From Rhodocyclales bacterium GT-UBC (GTDB lineage: Bacteria > Pseudomonadota > Gammaproteobacteria > Burkholderiales > Rhodocyclaceae): a stretch of 64,000 nucleotides of DNA. Positions 54,310-62,904 of this stretch are shown here, one piece after another. The notes beneath the pieces are model-generated. The model was given only the letters and a program-made list of their open reading frames with translations. It did no database searches and was not told the DNA's origin. Positions within the stretch are counted from its first letter, which is position 1; each line of letters begins with the position of its first letter. The stretch lies in contig QXPY01000005.1 of assembly GCA_003583745.1 (NCBI GenBank), positions 186,001 through 250,000 of the forward strand, read 5' to 3'. The translations under genes and the position numbers were made by a program.

Positions 54310-54933
54310 TCAGCCGTTTTTCCGACGCCCCACAGCCAAACCAAACAGCCCGAGCCCGAATAAGGCCAGGGACGCAGGCTCCGGCACGGCCAGGCTGTCG
54401 AGATTGCTTACCGACAAAGCCTGCCAGTTGCCACCATTCAATTGATAACGGCCACCCTGCGCACCGTTGCAACAGCCCTCGGCCCAAAATGCCTCAAGCA
54501 CATGGTTGCCGGCGGCCAGATTGCCAATGCTGGCAACCAGCAATTGACCGGTCGCATCCCAGTTTCCGCCCCACCACAAATCGGTGTTCTTGGCGTCGAG
54601 CAGGAGGCCATCGAGATAGAGTGCGCCGCCATAGCCGGCATCCGGCGCCAATTCAAAAATGGCCGTGCTGCCCGCCGCAGCGGCAGCCACATTGAAGCTG
54701 ACGCTGAGGTGGTCGTAACTGGAATTGGCTCCGACGCTACCGTTGAAATCACTCAACTGCGAGGAGGTGACGCTCGACGCCTGACTCGACCAGTCAGCCT
54801 GATAATTGCCCGAGACCGGACTGGTGATGGCACGCGTTTCATAAGTCATCGATGCGGCATGCACGGCCGATGCGGCCAGGAAACCCGATGCGAGCAGCAC
54901 CGCGAAAAAAGTTCTGGAGGTCGATTTCTTCAT
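54310..54933 (-). CDS. PEP-CTERM sorting-domain protein
   Basis: A 207-residue exported protein: signal peptide about 1-26 (LLASGFLAASAVHA), a beta-rich middle (Ser/Asn-rich, with a CCNG block near 150), and a C-terminal PEP-CTERM tag (VPEPASLALFGLGLFGLAVG then RRKNG). Exosortase cleaves or anchors such proteins at the cell surface in exopolysaccharide-producing Gram-negative bacteria. ATG 54933 is set by the signal peptide. The exosortase is not in the window. Unique function not known. Confidence 0.9.
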   Translation of the reverse strand: MKKSTSRTFFAVLLASGFLAASAVHAASMTYETRAITSPVSGNYQADWSSQASSVTSSQLSDFNGSVGANSSYDHLSVSFNVAAAAAGSTAIFELAPDAGYGGALYLDGLLLDAKNTDLWWGGNWDATGQLLVASIGNLAAGNHVLEAFWAEGCCNGAQGGRYQLNGGNWQALSVSNLDSLAVPEPASLALFGLGLFGLAVGRRKNG

Positions 54934-55165
54934 AGTGGAATTCTTCAAATTGCGGCCTTGGCCGGAAGTGCGCCGCCTGAGCAGGCGCATACCTTAACTT
55001 GGCATTTATACCGCTCATCGAGCCAGCACGCCGTTAATTGATTCACACCTGCCCCCAGATTTCTTTCGCACTGCAATCCAGGCCAGTCGCCACCGGTTCT
55101 CACCCGCGAAAGCAAAATTGCTTTCAATCATTTTTCCCCCGCCAAGGCCGCGCTATCCTTGCCTC

Positions 55166-56419
55166 ATGTCATTCGACCGCCGCCAGTTTCTCCTCGCTTG
55201 CGCCGCCTTGGGCACGACCCCTTGGCTGCGTGCAGGCGGAACACGCCCAAGGGTCGTCGTCATCGGTGGCGGCTGGGGAGGCTTGAGTGCCGCCCGACAC
55301 TTGGCTGGCCTATGCGACGTAGTGCTGGTTGAACGCAACGCGCGCTTCATTTCCCTGCCCCTGGCCAACCGCGTATTGGCCGGAGTCGACGACGGCCGCC
55401 GCCTGCACCAGGACTACCAGGCCGCCGCCGACGCATTTCACTACCGCTTCCTGCACGGCACGGTACAAGGCATCGAGCGCGAACGACGCCAAGTCGTCAC
55501 CTCACAGGGCCCCCTCGCCTACGACTGGCTGATCGTCGCAGCCGGTATCGGCGAAGACGATGCCCTGCTGGTCGACGGCAATACCGAAGCCGCGCGCCAT
55601 CTGCGCCGCCACTTCGCCAGCGCCAATACGCCAGGGGAAGAAATACGCCAACTGCAGGAAAAACTGGCCGGCTTCAATGCCGGCGAGTTCCTCATCAACG
55701 TTCCGCCCGCGCCCTATCGCTGTCCACCTGCCCCCTACGAGCGTGCCGTGATCGTGGCCCACGCCATCAAGTCGCGACAACTCAAGGCCCACTTGACCTT
55801 GATCGACCCGAATGCGCCATGGCCAGGTTACCAACGCATATTCCACGAATTTTTCCGCGAACAGGTGACCTATCTGCCGAATACCCGGCTCCGTCAGCTT
55901 GACCCTTACGCTCGCCGTGTCAGCCTTGATTTCGACGATCTGAAATTCGATGAAGCCATCCTGATGCCGCCGCAAGCAGCCGCACCGCTTTGCCGGGCGG
56001 CCGGTCTGACCGATCCCGGAAGCGCCTGGGCGGCAGTCGACCCGCGCCGCTTCACCGCCCGCGACGACGAACGGGTTTTCGTGATTGGCGACAGTGTCGG
56101 TGCCGTCTCGCCGGTGTTCGGACACTACCCCAAGACCGGACAACTGGCCGCCCGCATGGGCGAGATCGTAGCTGGCGTGATTGCCCGGCAAATCGCGGGC
56201 GAAAGCGGCGAGCCCCCCTTGCCGGACAGCACCTGCTTCGCCTACCTGCATCTGGCACCACCCCGCTTTACCCGGATCGAAACGCGTTATCGCCTGCGCG
56301 GCGACGGCGTGCTCCTGCAACAGATTCAGCAACAACAGGAAAACAACCCGCAAGGCGAAAACGACGCCTGGCTCGATGCCTGGCATGGCAGCCTGTTTGG
56401 CCAGGGCAGACCTGGCTGA
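55166..56419 (+). CDS. FAD-dependent oxidoreductase, flavocytochrome c/sulfide dehydrogenase-like
   Basis: A 417-residue flavoprotein with a Tat-like N-terminus (FDRRQFLLACAALG) and the FAD motif VVVIGGGWGGLSAARHL at about 30-46. A later ERVFVIGDSVGAVSPVFGHYPKTG block binds the second half of FAD. It matches the flavoprotein subunit of flavocytochrome c sulfide dehydrogenase (FccB/SoxF-like). No cytochrome c partner is nearby, so it may work as a sulfide:acceptor enzyme of another kind or with a distant partner. ATG 55166 is preferred over an upstream start. Confidence 0.85.
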   Translation: MSFDRRQFLLACAALGTTPWLRAGGTRPRVVVIGGGWGGLSAARHLAGLCDVVLVERNARFISLPLANRVLAGVDDGRRLHQDYQAAADAFHYRFLHGTVQGIERERRQVVTSQGPLAYDWLIVAAGIGEDDALLVDGNTEAARHLRRHFASANTPGEEIRQLQEKLAGFNAGEFLINVPPAPYRCPPAPYERAVIVAHAIKSRQLKAHLTLIDPNAPWPGYQRIFHEFFREQVTYLPNTRLRQLDPYARRVSLDFDDLKFDEAILMPPQAAAPLCRAAGLTDPGSAWAAVDPRRFTARDDERVFVIGDSVGAVSPVFGHYPKTGQLAARMGEIVAGVIARQIAGESGEPPLPDSTCFAYLHLAPPRFTRIETRYRLRGDGVLLQQIQQQQENNPQGENDAWLDAWHGSLFGQGRPG

Positions 56420-56431
56420 AGCAGACCGGCA

Positions 56432-56926
56432 TCAGTGCCGGGCGTAGATCGCGGTATCGCCGTTCGGCTTGACCAACAAGGTGTTGTACAACTCCCGGCG
56501 CACCCGGTCTTCCTGGCCGGTGTCGCCATCGAGCACGGTGCACGCGGTATCGCAGGTCGGATTGGAATATTCACGCCCCGGCGCCCCGAGCGGCAAACCG
56601 GGTACGGCGATACCCCGCGCCTTGGGCTTTTCGCGCAGCAATTCCTTGATGTCGTCGGCCGGGACATGGCCCTCGACAAAATAGCCAGCTACCGTCGCCG
56701 TCGGCTCGGCTGCGACGTCCTTCGGCACTTTGAGGCGCCGTTTGATGGCGGCCATGTCTTCCACGGGCTTGATCGTGACGGTAAAGCCATTCGCCCGCAA
56801 ATGTTCAGCGTAATCGATACAGGCGAGACAAACGCTCGGGGTGTACAACAGGATGGCAGCCCCGGTCTCGGCCAGCGCGGCCCCCGTGGTCAGCAACAGG
56901 GCAAGCAGCAAACGAATGGTCAGCAT
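56432..56926 (-). CDS. DUF411-like exported protein with atypical Cys
   Basis: A 164-residue exported protein (signal about 1-20). It resembles DUF411 proteins, which bind metals in the periplasm: LLYTPSVCLACIDYAEHLRANGF (C33, C36; read in two parts) and GYFVEGHVPADDIKELL, GIAVPGLPLG. The usual CxCC becomes CLAC, and the SCH segment expected near residue 75 is replaced by EPTAT, so metal binding may be lost or altered. A later NPTCDTACTV adds two Cys. Its ATG overlaps the stop of the upstream ankyrin gene. Confidence 0.75.
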   Translation of the reverse strand: MLTIRLLLALLLTTGAALAETGAAILLYTPSVCLACIDYAEHLRANGFTVTIKPVEDMAAIKRRLKVPKDVAAEPTATVAGYFVEGHVPADDIKELLREKPKARGIAVPGLPLGAPGREYSNPTCDTACTVLDGDTGQEDRVRRELYNTLLVKPNGDTAIYARH

Positions 56927-57399
56927 GGCTTGCCCGGCTTGCAGCCTTTGAGAATCCACAAGGAAATGACGCCAGCGGCCTCATCGGCCTTGACCTTGCG
57001 GGCCATCGCCGTTGCATCCCGCCCCTGGTTGTTTTTCAATGCCGGATCGGCCCCGGCTTCGAGCAACTTGCGGGCATGTTCGGCACGGCTGGCATAGGCC
57101 GCCATATGCAAAGGCGTCGAGCCGTCCTGATCGCGCGCATTGGGATCCGCCCCCGCCGCAATCAAGGCGCTCAGCGCCGAGGTATCCGGATTCATCGCCG
57201 CCAGATGCAAAGGTGTCGAACCCATTGCCGTCCGCGCATCGCGCTGCGCCGGATCGGCCTTGAGCAAGCGACTCACTTCGCGACCGCTGGCCTCGCGCGC
57301 CGCCAGATGAATCGGTTGTTCGCCACCGGTGGACTGTTGTGCCCGCAGCGGCGAATTAAGCAAACACATGAATGAGCAGAGCAGTAGCAGCAAGCGCAT
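56920..57399 (-). CDS. Small exported ankyrin-repeat protein
   Basis: A 159-residue protein with a signal peptide (about 1-20, ending SPLRAQ), then three ankyrin repeats (IHLAAREASGREVSRLL, STPLHLAAMNPDTSALSALI, STPLHMAAYASRAEHARKLL) and a C-terminal CKPGKPC tail. AGGAGAAT precedes the ATG. It overlaps the DUF411-like gene by 7 bp, so they form a unit. Likely a periplasmic protein-binding partner of the DUF411-like protein; this is inferred from coupling only. Confidence 0.85.
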   Translation of the reverse strand: MRLLLLLCSFMCLLNSPLRAQQSTGGEQPIHLAAREASGREVSRLLKADPAQRDARTAMGSTPLHLAAMNPDTSALSALIAAGADPNARDQDGSTPLHMAAYASRAEHARKLLEAGADPALKNNQGRDATAMARKVKADEAAGVISLWILKGCKPGKPC

Positions 57400-57500
57400 G
57401 AAATTCTCCTGATGGGCTGCAAATTATCGCGATCCGCTACGGGACGGCTTGAACATCGATCAAAAATGCCGCATCGGATGTGGCGTAATCGCGAATCGCT

Positions 57501-58574
57501 TCAGCGCAGATGTTGCTCGGCGACGACGAGCAGTTCCGGCGCAAGCGTACCGGTCGCAATCGCCCGTTTCAAGGCCTCCTTGGCCTCACCGGGGCGTGCA
57601 TCGGCCTCCAGCGCCAAGCCGAGCCCCAGCCACCAGCGCCCTTCGCCAGGCGCCAGGCGGGTAGCCCGCAGATAATGGGCTGCCCCTTGGCGGTGTGCCC
57701 CAAGGCGCGATTTGAGATGCCCCTGAAATCCGGCGTAATCCGGATTGGCCTCGGCGAATGCCTGGGAACGCGCCAGGGTCTTGTCCGCTGCGGCCGCATC
57801 GCCCTGTTCGAGTTGCAGGCGAGCCAACGACATCGCCCAGCCGGTTTGCGCCGGCTGCGCTTCCAGTCCGTCCTGCAAGACGCTGATCGCTTCCTCGAAC
57901 TTGCGCATATCGAGCAGCATGCGCAGCAGTGCCTGGCGCACCTGAACATAGGCTGGATCCTGCTTCAATGCACTGCGCAAGGCTTCCAGTGCCTCGTTGC
58001 TGCGCCCGGCCACCTGGGCCGCCTCAGCCTTGCGGAATTCGGCGTCAGCCCGGTCGCGCGGTGTTGCCAGCACGGGGCTTTTCTCGATTTTGACTGGGCC
58101 GCCATGGACGACCGGTACAGCCTTGGCAGACTCCGCCTCCACCTTGGGCGGCGCCACAGGAGCAACCGGGTCGGGCACCGCCAGGACCGGCGCCGCAGGA
58201 GTCGGCAAGGCGGCCAGATCGGAGGCCATGCGCAAATTATCGGCCACCAGGGCCGGTTGCAGATCGGCCGGCTCCGCCACGGCTTCCGGCAGCGCAGCCG
58301 GCTCCGGAACAGGAGGAGGTGGCGGCGGCGGCGCAAGCACCTGCACGGGCGGCTCACCGGCGATACCGAGCAGGGGTAACAAGATGCCGTTCAGATGCAG
58401 AAAGGCCGCTCCCGCCCCGAGCATGGGCAGCACCGCAAGCAGGAAGAGACGGAACAGGCGTACCGGCGGCTTGGCCGGCGGCAGACTGCGGATTTCCCTT
58501 TGCAGCTTCTGTTTGGCCAGATCGTCGGGGCGCCTGGCCTCGAGATTGCGCAACATGTCGTTGATCAGACTCAT
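57501..58574 (-). CDS. mshN: MSHA biogenesis protein MshN
   Basis: A 357-residue protein: MSLINDMLRNLEARR at the N-terminus (typical of MshN), one membrane helix at about 38-62, a Pro-rich linker (about 75-100, with a run of prolines) and several TPR repeats (about 170-350; LEALRSALKQDPAYVQVRQ, FEEAISVLQDGLEAQPA). It is a bitopic inner-membrane protein of MSHA pilus assembly. It is the last gene visible of the msh cluster, one base after the mshM stop. Confidence 0.9.
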   Translation of the reverse strand: MSLINDMLRNLEARRPDDLAKQKLQREIRSLPPAKPPVRLFRLFLLAVLPMLGAGAAFLHLNGILLPLLGIAGEPPVQVLAPPPPPPPVPEPAALPEAVAEPADLQPALVADNLRMASDLAALPTPAAPVLAVPDPVAPVAPPKVEAESAKAVPVVHGGPVKIEKSPVLATPRDRADAEFRKAEAAQVAGRSNEALEALRSALKQDPAYVQVRQALLRMLLDMRKFEEAISVLQDGLEAQPAQTGWAMSLARLQLEQGDAAAADKTLARSQAFAEANPDYAGFQGHLKSRLGAHRQGAAHYLRATRLAPGEGRWWLGLGLALEADARPGEAKEALKRAIATGTLAPELLVVAEQHLR

Positions 58575-58575
58575 C

Positions 58576-59403
58576 TCACCACCACCCTGTGGGATTCGCG
58601 CCTTCCGTATCGGCGACGGCTCGGCGGACATGGCTGGCGCGAACGCTGTGCTTGCCATCGCCGAAAACGGCGAGAAGCGACTTGTGGGCGAGAATATTGA
58701 GCAGTCTGGGCGTCCCGCGACTGGCACGGTGCAGGTAGCGTACCGCCCGCGGCCCGAACAGTCCCTCGCCACGATAGCCCGCAACACGCAGGCGATGCCC
58801 CAGGTAATTCGCCACCTCCTGCCGATCCAGCCCATCCAGTCGATAATGGAAGGCGATGCGTTGTAGCAACTGACGCACGGACGGCTCGGCCAATTTGCGG
58901 TCGAGCTCGGGCTGGCCGAAAAGAATGATCTGCAACAGCTTGCGCTTCTCGGTTTCCAGATTGGAAAGCAAGCGCAGGGACTCCAGGGTTTCAAGCGGCA
59001 TGGCCTGGGCCTCGTCGATGCAGACCACCACGGCGCGTTCCGCTGCCGCGTGATCGAGCAGCGCCCGATTGACGTACTGCAGCAAGTGGTAGTCATCGCT
59101 GTCGATACCCACCGGCAGACCCAGCTCCTCGGCCAGCGCCAGCAGCAAGGTGCGGGGCGCCAGGTAAGGATTGGGCAGATAGGCGGAAACCGTGCCTTCC
59201 GGCAAGGCCTGAAGCAAGCGACGGCAAAGCAGGGTTTTGCCTGTACCCACCTCGCCGGTGATCTTGATGAAGCCCTCGCCGCTATTGAGCGCGACCAACA
59301 AGGTATTGAGCGCTTCCTGGTGACTGCGGGTGATCACGGTAAAGCCGGTATCCGGCGTGATCCCGAAGGGCAGCTCGCTCAGGCCGAAATGGTCGAGATA
59401 CAC
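58576..59403 (-). CDS. mshM: MSHA biogenesis ATPase MshM (ExeA-like)
   Basis: A 275-residue AAA ATPase. The start MYLDHFGLSELPFGITPD is the usual GspA/MshM N-terminus; Walker A GEVGTGKT is at about 50-57, Walker B VVVCIDEAQ. GTG 59403 is the likely start. It resembles ExeA and GspA ATPases, which place secretin in the outer membrane with peptidoglycan. It lies between mshN and mshL. Confidence 0.93.
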   Translation of the reverse strand: MYLDHFGLSELPFGITPDTGFTVITRSHQEALNTLLVALNSGEGFIKITGEVGTGKTLLCRRLLQALPEGTVSAYLPNPYLAPRTLLLALAEELGLPVGIDSDDYHLLQYVNRALLDHAAAERAVVVCIDEAQAMPLETLESLRLLSNLETEKRKLLQIILFGQPELDRKLAEPSVRQLLQRIAFHYRLDGLDRQEVANYLGHRLRVAGYRGEGLFGPRAVRYLHRASRGTPRLLNILAHKSLLAVFGDGKHSVRASHVRRAVADTEGANPTGWW

Positions 59404-59436
59404 CGCGCCTATCCTCCTGCCGCATCCATGCCGGGC

Positions 59437-61182
59437 TTATTGCCCATCGCTGCGGTTTGGCCGCGGATTGAAGCGCTGAACACGTTCCTGCGTTTCGCCG
59501 GCGAGATCCCGCCACGAGCTTTCGCCGCGAATCACCGTCGATCGCATCAGGATGACCAACTCCCGCTTCTTGTTCGAAATGCTTTTCTGCCCGAACAGCA
59601 AGCCGACGCCGGGCATGCCGCTGACCCCCGGCAAACCGTTGCGGCTGTTCGTCTGCTCCTGACTCATCAGGCCACCAATCGCCACGATGCTGCCATCCTG
59701 AACGCGGACGATGCTGTCGCTCTCGTTGATGCTGCTCGAGGCCAGGGGCAGCGTGAAAGTGCCGAGATCGCCGAGATTGACGTTCTTGGTGCGCTCTTCG
59801 ACAACGCTGACCGAGGGGTGGACGTGCAGGATGATGTTGCCGTCGTCGTCGATCTGAGGCGTCACATCGAGTGCGATGCCGGAGAAAAATGGCTGCAGGG
59901 TGATGTTGGGCGTGACGACGTTGCCCGAAGCACTGGTTGTTGTGTTGGTGCTGATTCCGGTCACGAAGTAGTCGTCGGTGCCCACCTTGAGAACGGCTTT
60001 TTGATTGTTGGTGGTGGCGATACGCGGACTGGACAATACCTGGACATCGCCCTGGCCTTCCAGGAAAGACAACAGCGCAGCGAAATTGCTGGACTGGAAA
60101 GCCAGCCCGAAAAAGCCCTTGCCGGCCGACCCCGTAGTCAGGCTGCCGGCCCCGCTCGTCCCCATGGTTGCCGTCGTACCGGCCACCGAACTGGTGATCC
60201 CGGCCGCGGTACCGCTCAGGCTCCCGGTCGTACTCAAGCTTGCACCGGGCGCGGCCATGCCGATTGAAAACTGGTTGGTCAAGCCACCGAACTTGCTCCA
60301 GTTGATCCCGGTCTGGTAGGTATCGTTGAGCGAGACCTCGATGATCTTCGCTTCGAGCATGACCTGGCGCTCGACCACCAGCTGGGTGGCCCGCAGGTAA
60401 TCGTCGACGGCCCGCAACTCGGCAGGCATGGCCTTGACCAGCACGACGCCCGAAGCCGGATTGACGATCACGTTGCGCCCCTCCTGGTTGCCGACGATCA
60501 TGTTCAATGCCGTTCCCAGATCCTTCCAGAAGTCGTAATCGGAAGTCGTTCTGACCCGCGCGTTGTCGGTCGCCCCTTGTGCCTGGGTGCCGGTCGTACC
60601 GCCAGTCGTGTTGTTGACCTGCTGGTTCGCCGCCGAGCCGCTATTCGTCGTGGTCCCGGATGTCGTGGGAGAACTGCCGGTAACCCGCATGTCGCTCATG
60701 CCGACTCGGCGATTGGCCAGATAGTTGATCTTGAACAACTTGGTCTGGATCGCATTGGGCTGGACGCTGATCCGCTTGCCCTGAATCCGGTAATCGTAGC
60801 CATAGACATCACGCAAGGTATCGAGGGCTTCGCGTACCGTGGTGTCCTTCAGGTTCAAACTGACCGTACCGCTCAGCTCCGGCGGGAAAACCACGCTGTA
60901 AGGGGTGCCTGCCACCAGGGCCGTCAGCACCTGGGACACCGCGGCATTGTTCACTGCCAGGTTGAAACGCGGCTCGGCCTGAACCGGCTGCGGCTGTTCC
61001 AATTGCATGGGAGGCAGCATTGCCTGCCCGACGACATCGGCCGAGGATTTGGCGGCACGAGCGGCATTTGCACTTTCCAGCGCTTCGCCGATGCGATCAA
61101 AGGCATCGCTACGGCGTGACGGCGGCGTACCGCACGACGCCAACAGCAGCCCCGACAAGGCGACGATCAATATCCTGCTCAT
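59437..61182 (-). CDS. mshL: MSHA secretin MshL (PilQ-like)
   Basis: A 581-residue outer-membrane secretin. A lipobox LLASC at about 13-17 (Cys17) marks a lipoprotein N-terminus. STN/AMIN-like N-terminal domains (to about 200) precede a secretin domain from about 240, with a VQVLSSPRIATTNNQKA block and GLMSQEQTNSRNGLPG near the C-terminus. A Ser/Thr/Gly-rich stretch lies at about 325-350, between secretin beta strands. It makes the pore through which the MSHA pilus leaves. Its ATG overlaps the mshK stop. Confidence 0.94.
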   Translation of the reverse strand: MSRILIVALSGLLLASCGTPPSRRSDAFDRIGEALESANAARAAKSSADVVGQAMLPPMQLEQPQPVQAEPRFNLAVNNAAVSQVLTALVAGTPYSVVFPPELSGTVSLNLKDTTVREALDTLRDVYGYDYRIQGKRISVQPNAIQTKLFKINYLANRRVGMSDMRVTGSSPTTSGTTTNSGSAANQQVNNTTGGTTGTQAQGATDNARVRTTSDYDFWKDLGTALNMIVGNQEGRNVIVNPASGVVLVKAMPAELRAVDDYLRATQLVVERQVMLEAKIIEVSLNDTYQTGINWSKFGGLTNQFSIGMAAPGASLSTTGSLSGTAAGITSSVAGTTATMGTSGAGSLTTGSAGKGFFGLAFQSSNFAALLSFLEGQGDVQVLSSPRIATTNNQKAVLKVGTDDYFVTGISTNTTTSASGNVVTPNITLQPFFSGIALDVTPQIDDDGNIILHVHPSVSVVEERTKNVNLGDLGTFTLPLASSSINESDSIVRVQDGSIVAIGGLMSQEQTNSRNGLPGVSGMPGVGLLFGQKSISNKKRELVILMRSTVIRGESSWRDLAGETQERVQRFNPRPNRSDGQ

Positions 61183-61562
61183 GGTAAATCCTTCCCTTGC
61201 CCGCTTTTTCCCTTGCGATAGAGGCCGGGCGCGACAATCATCTGTTTTTCTACGTCGGGTGTCAGATAGAGGCGGGTAATTCCATCCGCGCCCCGCAAAA
61301 CGGCATCGTGCTCACTCAATTTGACCAGGGTTGATCCACCGACCTTGCCGCCAATCTGGACAACCTGGCCACCGATAATGGCGACGGGCTTCCCCTGCTG
61401 AGGCCACAAAACCGATTGCAGGCGAAACGGATCGGCACTGCCATCCCCTTCACCACCAGGCTGCATCAACCAGGTGGCAGGCGGGCGGGTAGGATCGCTG
61501 TCGGCCCAGGCGGCGTGGTGTCCGGCCGACCATAAAGTCAGGATGAGGAGCAGATATCTCAT
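61179..61562 (-). CDS. mshK: MSHA biogenesis protein MshK
   Basis: A 127-residue exported protein: signal peptide about 1-20 (AGHHAAWA), then DPTRPP and RLQSVLWPQQGKPVAIIGGQVVQIGGKVGG typical of MshK/PilP-like proteins. It is thought to help the secretin assemble. It overlaps mshJ by four bases and mshL by four bases. ATG 61562 is used; an upstream ATG at 61574 adds MVGL. Confidence 0.88.
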   Translation of the reverse strand: MRYLLLILTLWSAGHHAAWADSDPTRPPATWLMQPGGEGDGSADPFRLQSVLWPQQGKPVAIIGGQVVQIGGKVGGSTLVKLSEHDAVLRGADGITRLYLTPDVEKQMIVAPGLYRKGKSGQGKDLP

Positions 61563-62251
61563 AAGGCCAACCATGCCCGATCGGGGCTCAATGAATAGAC
61601 CATCAGACTCATTTCGGCTTTCGGGTAGGTCAGCACCCGGTACTGCAACTGGCCCCACAACAAACGTTTGGGCATTTTCTCCAGCTGCTGCAGATAAGCC
61701 TGCAAATCGGCGTAATTGCCCTCCAAACGAATCTCCACGCCATGCCTGTAGAGATCGAACTGCTTGTCGAGCAACTTGGCAACTTCGCCCTTGATCGTTC
61801 CCTTTTCTTGCTCGCCGAGGACGCTTTGCGGCACCAGCGTCTTCAGGCTGATCAGGCGCAGGCCGGGCTGCCTGGCCAACAAGCGTTCCAGCAGACCGTT
61901 CATTTCTTCCGGCCGCACCAGCGAATCGCCGAGCTGACGCAACTCGTCATCGAGCTGCGCTTGTGCCGCGCGCAGCGCTTTCTGCTCATCCTTCGCGGCA
62001 TCATCCGGATTGGCCTGCAGCTGACGCTGCAGATTACCTGTCTGTGCCTGCAACTCGGCCAGTTGCGTGGACTGCTGCGCAATACTCCGCTTGAGCAAGG
62101 CGACCCGGGCAATCTGCGGATCGACAATCAGCGCATTGCCGATCAGCAACGGGCCGAACACCGCCGCGGCCGCCACCAGCCAACGCTCCCGGCGGCTCAG
62201 CGCAAGATATCGGGCATTCAAGCGATGCCATGTTTCCCGCAATGACTTCAT
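61559..62251 (-). CDS. mshJ: MSHA biogenesis protein MshJ (PilO-like)
   Basis: A 230-residue bitopic membrane protein: a short cytoplasmic N-terminus, one helix (about 24-41, WLVAAAAVFGPLLIGNAL), then a coiled coil (45-110) and a PilO-like ferredoxin-fold domain. It forms the inner-membrane alignment complex with the PilM/PilN-like proteins encoded upstream. Overlaps the upstream mshI2 and downstream mshK genes by four bases each. Confidence 0.88.
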   Translation of the reverse strand: MKSLRETWHRLNARYLALSRRERWLVAAAAVFGPLLIGNALIVDPQIARVALLKRSIAQQSTQLAELQAQTGNLQRQLQANPDDAAKDEQKALRAAQAQLDDELRQLGDSLVRPEEMNGLLERLLARQPGLRLISLKTLVPQSVLGEQEKGTIKGEVAKLLDKQFDLYRHGVEIRLEGNYADLQAYLQQLEKMPKRLLWGQLQYRVLTYPKAEMSLMVYSLSPDRAWLAL

Positions 62252-62904
62252 GGTGTCTTGTCCTGAACCGGCGGCGCATCGCTGCGCAACACAAATTCGG
62301 TATATCGGCCGCCGACGGCTGCAGGTTTGGACGACGCGTCCTTGGCTTCGTCGGCAACCGGATCGACCCCTTTCATCTCCAGCGCGGCAAATCGGCGCCC
62401 CGAAAAAGCCTTGTCGCCATCGAGTTTACGGATGTACGCCGGCAACAAACCCGGATCGATCAGACGTCCGCGAATTTCAATACCACTCGTCGCCAGGCCG
62501 AACCCGACCAGCCAGACCCCATCGAGGGTTTGCCGGGAAAAACCTTGCAGCATCTCGGCGAAGCCGCCGCCCTTGCCAAAGTCACTACGCGAAATGAAGT
62601 CGAGTACCTGACGCCGTTGCTCCACACCCAAGCGGGCATTTTCAATTTCCGGCCCCAACGTCGGGTCGCTTTTACGATTGCTCACCGCCTGGCCCAAAAC
62701 CTGGACCTGTTGCTGAAGATTGAGCAATTGACCATTCAAGGAGGCTTCCTCCTGGCTCAACTGGCTGACCCGCTGCGCCTGAATTTGCGCGACCGCCACC
62801 AGGATCATGATGCCAATCAAGGCCGCCACGCCGATTACCGGCAGGGCCAGCCAGTCGAAACGCGGCCGCAACTCGGGCAATATCAGGTTGATCTGCTGAC
62901 TCAT
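62248..62904 (-). CDS. mshI2: MSHA biogenesis protein MshI2 (PilN-like)
   Basis: A 218-residue bitopic protein: MSQQINLILPELRPR at the N-terminus (the PilN motif that binds PilM), one helix (about 21-43), a coiled coil (44-90) and a PilN-like periplasmic domain. It links the PilM-like MshI to MshJ. Its ATG overlaps the mshI stop and its stop overlaps the mshJ start. Confidence 0.88.
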   Translation of the reverse strand: MSQQINLILPELRPRFDWLALPVIGVAALIGIMILVAVAQIQAQRVSQLSQEEASLNGQLLNLQQQVQVLGQAVSNRKSDPTLGPEIENARLGVEQRRQVLDFISRSDFGKGGGFAEMLQGFSRQTLDGVWLVGFGLATSGIEIRGRLIDPGLLPAYIRKLDGDKAFSGRRFAALEMKGVDPVADEAKDASSKPAAVGGRYTEFVLRSDAPPVQDKTP

